64,000 nt of DNA, from contig CAIIXF020000009.1 of NCBI GenBank assembly GCA_903813345.2, positions 34,324,740 to 34,388,739 on the forward strand, read 5' to 3'. Below the pieces are notes generated by a model, which saw only the letters and a list, made by a program, of their open reading frames with translations, ran no database searches and was not told the DNA's origin. The translations under genes and the position numbers were made by a program. This DNA comes from Owenia fusiformis. Its lineage: Eukaryota; Annelida; Polychaeta; Sabellida; Oweniidae. The stretch's first letter is position 1, and each line of letters opens with the position of its first letter. Shown here one piece after another: positions 22,299 to 34,200 of this stretch.

Positions 22299-25200
22299 AT
22301 GGCTCCCAAATCAGCCAAGAAGTTTCAGGTATTGTGAATTTTTATTCAGTTCGATGATATTTATTCTTCGAGAATGCCATACTTCTCTAACACTAAAAAG
22401 TTAGGAATAATGACATATTATCGCCCATTATTTTTATATTTTTTTCCTGATTTTCATAATCATATTCATAATCATAATATATTTATCACCTGGATAATTT
22501 ATGTAACTTTAAATGGATGAGTCCTTATTACATAGTCCTTTCTTAAGGTGACATTTAAGTTAATCAAAAGTACAAAAACATGGGAGCCATATTTTTTGAT
22601 AAAGTCAGAAGATTTTGTATACTGTTTTCCTTGTATGTGAATGCATTTCCTGACTAAAGAGACACATAAAAGAAAACCTCACATTTAAACGCATTTTTCA
22701 TAACTATTAATTGGAGGTGTATGGCTCCCAAAAGCTAGCATGAAGAGTGCGAAGTGAGGCTATTTTTTGAAAGTTTCAAGGAGTAGCCTTGCAACAGACA
22801 CACATTTGCAAGAATTCAAAATTTCTAGATATAGTCTTACCTTACCAAGGAACAACAAAGGAGCACGAAAATGTGTACTTCTTGCATTGTTAGAGTATAA
22901 TAAAGCTCAAACCATTGTGAATTCTAAATATTTCATGTCCACCATTTTGTTTCCTGGAACTATTTTTTAGTCCAGAGTTATCTTCATTCATGTTTCCATT
23001 GTTTATCATTCATAAAGCCTCTATCATGTATCTATCATGATAATTACACTGTAATAGATAAAACATACAAGTGATAATCCATGCCACTTGGTGTAGTCAC
23101 AAAACTTGCATGAGGATTAATCAGGAAGTCTAGAAGTAGTTCCGGCAAACAAAATGTGGACATGAAATATTTAGAATTTACAATGGTTTGAGCTTTATTA
23201 TACTCTAACAATTCAAGAAGTGCACATTTTCATGCTCCTTCGTTGTTCCTGGGAAAGGTAAGATGATTTGTGGAAATTTTAGACTCTTGCAAATGTGTGA
23301 CTGTTGCAAGGCTACTCCTTGAAACTTTCAAAAAATAGCCTCACTTCACACTCTTCATGCTAGCTTTGGGGATCCATGCACCTCCAATTCATAGTTTGGA
23401 AAAATGCGTTTATGTGTGATGTTAACTTTGACATGTTTCATTAGTCAAGATACACAATTCATATACAAGGTAAACATATTTTAAAAACATGTGTCTTTAT
23501 CAAAAAAATATGGCAGTCATTTTTTGTACTTTTTATTATTTAATATAGCGTCGCCTTAAGGTACAGCTGGAAAGTAACATTTTGGTAAAAAATTACTACT
23601 ACTTTTTTCAAGGCCTGACTTCGTCGCTAACATGCTAAATATAAGAGTTAGCTGACGTTTGGGAGTCTGACTTACCTTCTAAAGGTTAGAACCCGAATCT
23701 TAATGAAACCATATCACCTTTGTTCCGTCAACCATGGAGCATTTGCCACAACATCCAAGAGGTAAATCATGGACCGAGAAAATCAATGATTTCCTTGTAA
23801 GTTCCGGAAGTTTCAATACGAAAAATTACCGAACATATATGAAAACCGAATATTTGTTCGTTGTTTTCACGATTTACAGGTTCGTATGTTCTTCAATGTT
23901 TTGGTCTAAATTATAAAGCATCACCAACAGGTCTTACTCTATTAATCGACTAATACAGCAGACGGCTCATATTTCTACGTAGCATTTCGTTCAGACAAAT
24001 AGTGGGACTGTAGATCACGCAGTTTCGTTCGTTGCGTACTTCACTTGAAATTGGTAATTTTAAATATTGGCTACTTCACTTAGCTTGGCGGATGTAGAAC
24101 ATTGCTTAATATTCTTTTAATTTTCACACCAGACATGCTTGGTTGACACGTCAACAAAGTAAAGTTCAAGGGTCAATGCGTTATTTCGTGATAACTACAA
24201 CGCCTTCCTGGAAGTCAACATTGATGAAAAATGAAAAAGTCGGAAAAGCATTTACACTAATTTCTATCAAATGCTATGTTTATGCATCATCATCGACGCA
24301 ACAAAGGTGATATGGTTTCATTAAAATTCGGGTTCTAACCTTTAGAAGGTAAGTCAGACTCCCAAACGTCAGCTAACTCTTATATTTAGCATGTTAGCGA
24401 CGAAGTCAGGCCTTAAAAAAAGTAGTATACCTGCACATGTTATTTTCTGGTACAAAATAAAGTATGAAGGCATGCATCAATTTCCTCGATTTTTCCAGGA
24501 ATGTATCATTACATTGTCTTCTTTTAGAATATCTGGTAGGGGTTCGATGCGAACTCCAGGAAATTCTGATATTTCACACTTTCTATTTTTCCAAATTTTC
24601 TTTCAAAGTTTCCAGACAACACAGGAGCTATCATTGACCTGTTTCCAGGTTTACTAAAAGTAGACAGTGTAATGATACTTTCCTGAAAAAAGCAAGGAAA
24701 TACACACATGCCTTCATACTTAATTTTGTACCAGAAAATAACATGTGCCGGTATAGCAATTTTTTACCAAAATGTTACTTTCCAGCTGAACCTTAAAGAG
24801 TTCTATTGATGGGCTGGTTACAATGGTGTCATCAAGCTTGTTCAATTCAACAATCAGGGTTCGAAATTAGCGTTGCGGAAGTAACGATTCGTTCCTTCAT
24901 TTTCTCAAATCGTTACCTAGCAACATGCCCAAGTAACGAAAACAGTTTCCTGGTTTATGGGAAGATCTCTATACGATCGTCAACTCAACTTCTCAATTGA
25001 AAAAATGCTGAGAATGAAATGCTGCCGTGATAAAACTTTTTTTCTTTGGCACTTTTCGTCCTCTTTCACTTCAGCTTTTAGGCTATAACTTCTCAAAACA
25101 TAAGATAAAGTGTTTACTTACCATACAGTTTCTTATTTTTCTAAAATAAAGTCTTAAAAACCGGCAATTTTCAGGTAAAATCACCGTATTATTAAGATAC

Positions 25201-28200
25201 TTTTTGAAGATTGCTAAGTTCCTGTTTAGTGAGAGAGGGAGACATCTATTGAGAAAAATACTAGTAATTGCTTTCAATAAGCATACCCCCTTCAATAAAG
25301 TTTGCAGTCCTATTTCACCATGTAGATTTGAAATAAAAAAAAATCTTGGGGAGGGAAACTCTAAAACACAACAGCTGCATAAATTAAGCAGGTTGACCTT
25401 TAACTTAGAGCCACTTAGGAATGTTTATTATAGTGGGAAATTTAAATTTGAATGTTGAAACAACATGATTGGTCTATTATAATTTGGTCTGATCACATGA
25501 CTACCAATGTTTATGTCTTTTCTCTGAATTGATTGACTTGAAATATTCTTCTAAGGTCTTTTAAAGCTAATTCTATTTACTTTTGAGTCAGAAAAATACT
25601 ATTTTTTTAGGCGAATATATCTAATGTCTATCATTCTGGAAAGAAGGATAGTCCTGTATGATCCAGTTTTGTTGATATCTTATTTTAATGTCATATTAAA
25701 GGGGGGGGGGTTATTTTGTAAACTATAATAAACTTGAGATCAACAGATCGATAGATTTGTTTTTAGTGTCAAGGAAAACTGTGTCTATCGAAATTTTTTC
25801 AACCGGTAAAAAAACTACCTTACTTTGGAATTTAGTTACCTAGAAAAAATGTCAGGTAACTATTTTCACTACCAGTCTAAAAAGTTAGGTTCGAACCCTG
25901 ACAATGGTCCTTGGTACAAAAGAGTATTTGAATATGTCTGTGTTACAAGAGTATGTGGTGAAGTTCAGAGTATTGTTATGGCAGGTTTTTGATCTAAGGG
26001 GGGTGAAGAAATCTGAAGATGTGATTTCTACCTTGTCATTTACTATTTTGTACATGAGGGAAAGTCTGCTATTGCTACGTCTAGTGTCAAGTTTATCCCA
26101 CTGGTACTTATCATATAACTTGGTGATCGTGCCTGGTTCTCTAGCATAGTTGTTGTCGACCATACGGAGAGCACTACGTTGGACTTGCTCTAGGGCATTA
26201 ATGTTCCTTTGGGTATGGGGATCCCAGATTGAGGCACAATACTCAAGGTTGGGCCTAACGATGGACTTGTAGGCCTTTTCTTTGAGGGATGTGGGGCACC
26301 CTCTGAGGTTGCGACGCACAACTCCAAGTGCTCTGGTGGCTTTGGAGACTGCATTCCCAGTTTGTTCATTCCACCTGAGGTCATTGCAGATGGTCAAGCC
26401 TAGGTATGGGTGGGAAGGCACTTCAGAGAGGATGGTGTTACAGAGGGTGTAGTCAGTGATGATGTTCTTGCGTTTACGACTAATGCAGAGGACATGACAC
26501 TTCTTGGCATTGAATCGCATTTGCCACTTGGCTTGCCAGGTTTGAAGTATGTGGAGGTCTTGTTGCAGGCTTTGGCTGTCCGTAGCTTTGTTTATCTCTC
26601 TGTAAATGAGACAATCATCGGCAAAAAGTCTGATGTTGGAATTTAGGCCTTCCGAGATGTCATTTATGTATAGTAGGAAGAGGAGCGGACCGAGAACGGT
26701 TCCCTGTGGTACTCCAGAAGTTACAGTGACAGGGGAAGACTTGGCTCCTTCCAAGATAACCCTCTGGGTCCTGTTGCTGAGGAAGCCCTTGACCCAGGAA
26801 TGAGTAGTTCCAGTTATGCCATAGTTGTTGAGTTTTAGTAAGAGACGCTGGTGTGCGACCACGTCAAAAGCTTTCGAAAAGTCAAGAACAATGGCATCAA
26901 TTTGTTTGTGGTTATCTAGGGAGTTGACGAGATCATGTATTGTCAACATGAGTTGGGTTTCACAAGACCTACGAGATCTGAATCCATGTTGTAGTGTGTT
27001 AAGAATGTTGCACTCCTCAAGATGGTTCATTATGTGGCTATGCACAATGTGTTCAAGGCACTTACAGGATATGCAGGTAAGGGAAATGGGTCTGTAGTTG
27101 TTGGTTTCAACCCTGTTTCCCTTCTTGAACACTGGTGACACATGTGCCAAACGCCAGTCAGGTGGGAGCTCTCCAGATTGTAAAGAGATATTAAACACTG
27201 AGCAGATGTTGGGGGCTAATTCAGTTGCATGGTTTTAAGGATGCGGGATGGTATTTTGTCAGGCCCAGCTGCTTTGGAGGGATTTAGGTCTCGGAGGATC
27301 TTTTCAACACCAGAGGGGGTAGTAATCAACTCTGGGATTTGCGGGTATGTTTGGGGTTCAACTGTGGGTAGGGTTGGATCTTCTTCAGTGAACACACTTT
27401 TAAAGAAGGTGTTAAGGGCATCTGCCTTTTGCTGTGCTGATGTTACAAGTATTCCTAGGTGACGTAAGACAGGAATACCAGTAGAGTCTTTACGGCAGGA
27501 TTTTATGTATCGCCAGAACACTTTGGGATTTGAAGTTCGATGATATAAATTATTTTGTAGCCTTTATTTCGGTAAACTGCACGGACGTCTAATATGCGTT
27601 CTTCGAAGGAGATAGATATCAAATATATACAGGACTGGAAACAATAATTCTAGATCGCCGATTCTAGTTGGGCTATTTAGCACTGTTGAGTCAGTTTTCA
27701 TCGTTTTACTTACCTCGGATGCTTTATAATCATAGGCCAAGGGTAAAGTAATAGTAAGCCGTATATAGAAGAGACAGGTGAACAACTCTGACTTAGACCA
27801 CTTGTTAAGATGGAGATTTCAACAATATTTAGTGTATTCTTTTCAAAAAGCCATAGGGAGTTGATAGAAAATTGATAGTTTGTAGCTCTTACCTAAGATT
27901 GAAACTCAGTCAGATGATATAGAGTGAATAATGCTGTCCTAAAGAGAGAATTTCTGAAAACCTGCAATTGCTTGGCAAGTTCATTAGTAAACAAGTGATC
28001 TGATTGGTTACTGCTGACCTCCACCAGTGACAATCAGTTTCAGCTTGCCAGGCAATTGCAGATATCCATAGCTGTTGTTTTATATGCAGTATTATATGCA
28101 GTTTTTAGATAAAGATTTGAAAAAAACAATGATATAAGTTTGAAAAACACTTTGAAGAAGATTTTGAAGAGATTAGGGAATACAATTTGATACCAGTAAG

Positions 28201-31200
28201 GAGAACTAGTGCCAAGACTAAAAAAATTTGAAAAATTTTCAATCTTACTTGTGGACCTGTCTCTTCTATATACAGCTTACTATTACTTTTCCCTTGGCCT
28301 ATGTTTATAATGGATTTAGACAGAACATATAGTTCCAATATTGTTCTAATTATCCCTTGGAACGAAGTTCGAGGGGGATATAGAGAAGCCGTCCATCCGT
28401 CCGTCCGTCCGTTTGTCCGTCCGTCCGTCCGTGTGTCGGGGCGATAACTCCAATACCGGTTGACGGATTTGGTTCAAATTTTATAGGCTTATGCCTTATG
28501 AGTGTAGGACCTCTGCTCGAGAAGGAATTTTCAATATGGCTGCTCAATTCAAAATGGCCGCCATTTTTCGTAAAAAATGTAATCGTTGATAACTCAAATA
28601 CAAGTTGACGGATTTGGTTCAAATTTTATATGCTGATGCCTAGGGACAAAGGAGTTTCGCACATAAAGAGATTTTCAAGATGGCCGCTTAATTTCAAAAT
28701 GGCGGCCATTTTTCGTAAAAATATGTAATCTTTGATAACTCAAATACCAGTTAACGGATTTGGTTCAAATTTTATATGATGATGCCTAGGGACACAGTAG
28801 CTATGTTTGACAAAAATTTTTCAAGATGGCCGCTTAATTTCAAGATGGCGGCCAATTTTCGTAAAAAACATAATCTTTAATAACTCATATACCAGTGAAC
28901 GGATTTGGTTCAAATTTTATATGATGATGCCTAGGGACACAGTTGCTATGTTCGACAAAGAATTTTCAAGATGGCCGCTTTATTTCAAAATGACAGCAAT
29001 TTTTCGTTAAAAAAACATAATCTTTGATAACTCAAATACCAGTGAACGGATTTGGTTCAAATTTTATATGATGATGGCTAGGGACACAGTTGCTTTGTTC
29101 AAAAATGAATTTTCAAGATGGCCTCTGAATTTCAAAATGGTGGCTATTTTTCGTAAAAAAAACATAAAATTTTGATAACTCTAATACCAGCGAACGGATT
29201 TGTTTTAAATTTTATATGCTAATGCCTAGGGACACAGTAGTTCTGTTCAAGGAAGAATTTTCAGAATGGCAGCTGAATTTCAAAATGGTTGCCATTTTTC
29301 TTTGATAACTCAAATTTTAATTTATGGATATGGTTTACATTTTATATGTTGATGCTTAGGGACAAACAAGCTCTGCTCAAGAAGGAATTTTCAAGATGAC
29401 CACTAATAATCTAAATATGTTTTGTTCGGTGGGATTTGCTACTCCGTGGAGTTGCTGTTTTTCTAGTTTGCAATAATAAGAAAAAATTACCTTTTCTGAG
29501 CTATCGGGGCGAACTTTGGTCTAACAACTTCTTCCTTATTCCTATTTTATAAAAAAATATATGCATATGGCAATATTCATCAACCAGTAGAACTGGCAAA
29601 TCGTTTAGAATCTACAATTCTATACAAGAAGTCCCACTCATAGATTTTTCAAATTCTTTCAAGTCAACGTCGAAACACTTAGCAGGTGAAATTGAATCTA
29701 ATTTTTCTTGCTGCTCGAATCGATAGAATTTCCGATAGTGTAAGTCTTTTTATGAAAATGTTTCTTATAGAAATCACTTGACGATTATTAGAAAGCATTA
29801 AAAGTTGAATCCAAAGCGTAATCTGAAATAAAAGTTAAAAAACATTGCGCGGACGTTAGAGAACAAACTTCCGGTTTAATAAAAAATGGTGTAGACGAAG
29901 GAGATGAAGCAGACGAAGAATTCGAGGATTTTCTTTTGCCATTATCGATTGATAATCCCTTTCTCTCTCCAGCTAGAGTTCTAAGATCATATCCAGCAGG
30001 TATCTGTTCCCCACTGTCAGATCCTAATAAAATACAGTGCACTTTGTGAAGAAATTGCTCTCTGATGTCACTGTAGCGCTTGCACTGAAAAATAAAGTGT
30101 TCAACTGATTCAGGTACCATACAGTGATCACACAGGTTGATGTTGCAATCTGGGTTTATTTTGAATTGATGGCTATTCAGGGTGGTGTGTCCAGTGATGA
30201 GTCTATTGATTATCAGATTATAGAGTTCACCTTTCTATTTCCTATTCCTATATGCGAGGTTTCTTTTTCCAACTATTGGAATTATTTGTTGTATCCTGTC
30301 TACTTTTGAGGAATTCAAGTTCATTGCCATGAATATTCACATGCCCAGGCACCCAATGATAGTGTATGCTTTTCCCTTTACCAGCCAATTCTCTGCAAAC
30401 GAGTCTAATACGTTTTACTGTATTTGTGTGTGATTTAGGGATTTGTGTAACAAAGGCTGTATTGATTGCAGGTTGGCAATCCGTGAAAATGTGAATTTCT
30501 GAACTTGTCTCAATTGTTTTGATAGACTCTATTGCAAAGAGAATTGCCTCTAATTCACCAGTGTAATTATTACTAAACTTGCTGACTGGTTTATTAAGAC
30601 ATATGGGTACACAACTTAAACCTTTGGGGTAAATTATAGCTGAAGCCCCTGTAGGGCCTGGATTGCCTAGGGTTGATCCGTCAGTGAAAATGACTGTATT
30701 ATCATTGGGGAGTTTGTCGAGTTCAGCTAAAATCACCTTCTTCTGATCTGCTTTGGAGTTTGTGAAATCAGATTCTCCTATTAGATTGTTGCAGCTTGAG
30801 AATGGGCAGTCAGCAATTGAGTGCCAGTATTCTTCCTCCAAGCTACTAATCTTGAAGTTTCTGCAGAACTCTCTCACTCTAGACTTTAAGGTCTCAAAGA
30901 CAGTGGTATGCTTGTTCCCAGAAAACTTCTCTTGGTTGCTATAATCTGCTTTAATTGGAGAGCTGTCTTTCTTCCTCAGTATTCTGATGGCCGCTTGAGC
31001 TAGTTTTCAGTTCTATGTTGATGGGAAAGCACCCTGTAAGGGATTCTAAAGCTTCAGTGCTAGTAGACTTCAGACAACCTGTAGCTTTTAAAAGTGCTTG
31101 TCGTTGTACTGGTTGAAATGCTTCCACTGCAGCATTTGTAGCTGTAGCTGCAACTTCTATTCTGTATTCAAGATTTGGTAGCACTAAAGCCTTGTATAAG

Positions 31201-34200
31201 TTGACCAAATCTGCCTGTTTACAGCCACTATGTGAGCTAGAGAAGTCTGAGATTGATCGGAGTGACTTGAACCCGCTGTTTCGTCTCTCCTGAATGTGCT
31301 GGCTGAAGTCTAAGTTCTCATCTAGAATAACTCAAAGTATTTTCCTATGAGTCACGACTTCAACTTGTTCGCCCTTGCACCTTATGTTAATTGGGGGTTT
31401 GTCAGTCTTTCTTGGCTTGAAGACAATAACTTTGGTCTTCTTAAGACTAATGTCCATGTTCCAGGATCTGCACCATGTAGTCGGTGTCTTTAGATCCTTG
31501 TTTATCACATTTTCAATTACTCTGTAGTCTTTATGGCTGTACCATAGTATAATGTCGTCTGTTTTGTTATAATACTATATTTATTCAGATTAGCAAAATA
31601 GCATAGTTGCTAATTTAAATGCTTCTCAATTACATGATACAAATATAAGTACAGAATTTAAATACATGCAGTTACAATAAAGAAAAAAACAAACATATTA
31701 CAATGTACTTGGGTAGAGAGGACATCTCAGGTTACACAAAAAATTAAAATCTCTTTGTACTTTTTATTATGAATTTGTGTAGTGCCAAAATCAAACGTTC
31801 GTTATCATCAACTGTTAAAAATTTGTTCCCAAAGAGAATTGTGTCTTTGATAACATTTTGAGAGTTAAGGTTTATATCGGGATTGTTAGCACATACCTCA
31901 TTTAATGTATAAAGCATATCGTTTCGTTGATCTGTAAAGTTTGGACATATCAGTAGGTAATGAAAGATTGTTTCATTTTGGATTCCACACGAGCAGTTGG
32001 GAGAATTTACCTTCTCCATTTTGAACAAATAGGAATTGAGAAGGGTGTGGCCGAGTCTCATACGTGCATGTTGGATATTTGAGAAACGATCTCCGATGTT
32101 ATATGATTTTATAAGATACTTTCCTTTAAAGGGTGACGCATATCGTTTAGCAAATCGAACGCTCGTTTCTGGTGTTGCTCACCGTTTAGTATAAAAGGCC
32201 CGATCCCGGAATAATACTCAAGGGTTCACAGCTTCGAGGTCGTTGTGTCAACACCTCTAACTGTTATATAGCATAAGTATATTATAGATCGTCACACATT
32301 TATAAAAGGGTGATTTTTATTTTGACAAAACAATTCCACATTTATGGGTGAAGTTTCAGGATCTTCTATTTGTGTACAATAAGGAAAAATTGGCATCAAA
32401 ATTTCCCCAAAACGTAATAGCACACAGCTTGGCATATGAAATATCCTACAAATGAAACAAAGCAAGACAAACCGGTTTCTAATACAAGGATTTATATTGG
32501 CTGTTGTACATGTAATCTTTGAACGCAATCACTCTTTGGATAACGTTTTCAAAATCATTATAAACGGATTACTTTATCTCAAAGACAATTTCAATAAACT
32601 GGATTTTACAGAACTCCCCTTATTTCTTAAAAATGGACTGATCCAGTTGATTCGCCTGGAGCCGCCATATTGTTTTTATACGGGATGCTATTCGGAACCC
32701 TTTAAGTTCTCTGTAAATATACTTGGATAGTTCAAGTTTACATTTCGTAAAGTTGATTTCATCTTTTATCCGTGTAGGCAGGTCGTTTCAAGCACGCGCT
32801 GTTGAAGGTATAAATGAATTTTTGTAGTAATTCGTATTGAATTTTACCAGCTCAAACGAGTTAGCAGATCTAAGTGCATATTGTGTCCGAGTATTAACTC
32901 GATAATGTCGTCTGCATATTCACCATGAGAGCTGGTCACACCCTCAAGAGAGTCTGCTGTGCTGTGTATATATTACAAAGCGAAGGAGAGATCACAGCTC
33001 CCTGAGGGATCCCAACTTTAGACTGCTTAAGCTGAGAAGTGAAGCTATTAGCGTTATGGAGTACTGCCTGTTCTGTAGATAGTCAGCTAAAACAGAGAAG
33101 TCTGCCCTGAATTCCATTTCTGTACAGTTTATAGATCAGGCCCCCTCTCCAAATGCGCTCATAACAGCTGTCGTAATCTATAGTCACAGCAACTGTAGTC
33201 TCGTCACTCTTCCAGGCTGTTTGAACAGCATTCATTACTCTCAGTAGGATGTGTGTGCAAGCATGGAAACTTCTATATGCGCCCTGGAAAGGAGAATACA
33301 GATTATAGCATTCCGCCGACCAGTGTAGTCTTGTGTCAACGACACGTTCCATTTTTTACCCACCACCGATTCCAGTGTTATTGGTCTGTAACTCCAATCA
33401 GTATTATAACATTCCCTGGCAGGCTTAGGAATCATGGACTTGGGGTCCATGCAAAACTCTGCTTGCAATACGCCTTTAGACCTTTTTTACCAGTAATGAC
33501 AATAGGAAACTATGTGATAGGTTTACTCGCCAGAAATCAAGGTCTCATGATGCTTGACAATATTGATTTACATCATTATAAATCTAAAATTCAAAAGACA
33601 TATTTGCTTTTTTCAGATGAACATAACTCATTGAAACAAGGCCGAAATATTTCATTTGTTCATAAAAGGTGCTTTAGTGTCCCCAGATTATTAATTGAGT
33701 GCTAATTTTTCTTTGGAATGTATAAATAACTGTAAAAGTGAAACTACAGGATTAAAAAGTTTCACATTTGCTATGAATAGTCTGGATTTTTGCAGCTCTA
33801 TAAGTCTTGAGGTCTGCTGTCGGTGACATGTACCTTGTTATATCTAGGTTAGAGTTTTCTGTGGATTCCCGGAAAATCAGAGTTAAATATGATTTATTGG
33901 GTTTTGATGTGTAGCAGGTACCATCAATGGGTGCTTGGATCTGCAATCCATTGTCAATAAACACAAGTTGGTTTATTTTACTTAACTCTGAGCCTCTACA
34001 TGTACGTGCCATTAGCATTGCAAGTGGTTGAGAACCACACCTACATCTCATGTATGGCCATATCTTGGTTTTAAGGGTTTTGAATTAAGAAATCTTTCAT
34101 AAAGGATATTATAGTCAGATTTTGACTTTCCCTCATGTCCTCTATTGGGTTGTGGTAGACTGATATGGCAGATCTGTAGCCATTTATAGTGGGATACAAT

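Larger units (their letters stand above)
22509..27560 (-). mobile_element. Jockey/CR1-like LINE, shattered by later insertions
   Basis: Reverse transcriptase on the minus strand with YRPISLT, LDFSKAFD, SGVPQGTVLGPLLF and LFADDC motifs (25906-27560). A one-base frameshift lies near 27235 in a short A run. The 5' part (endonuclease and ORF1) is missing beyond about 27560. The C terminus is interrupted: the frame continues at 24849-24797 and again at 22542, reaching a TAA at 22509-22511. The gaps are filled by DNA elements at 24855-25900 and 22547-24792. Antisense to the host gene, in its intron 1. Dead. Confidence 0.85.

Noticed and set aside
26410-27097. Plus-strand frames opposite the reverse transcriptase
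   Set aside because: Shadows of the minus-strand RT frame, which carries all conserved motifs.
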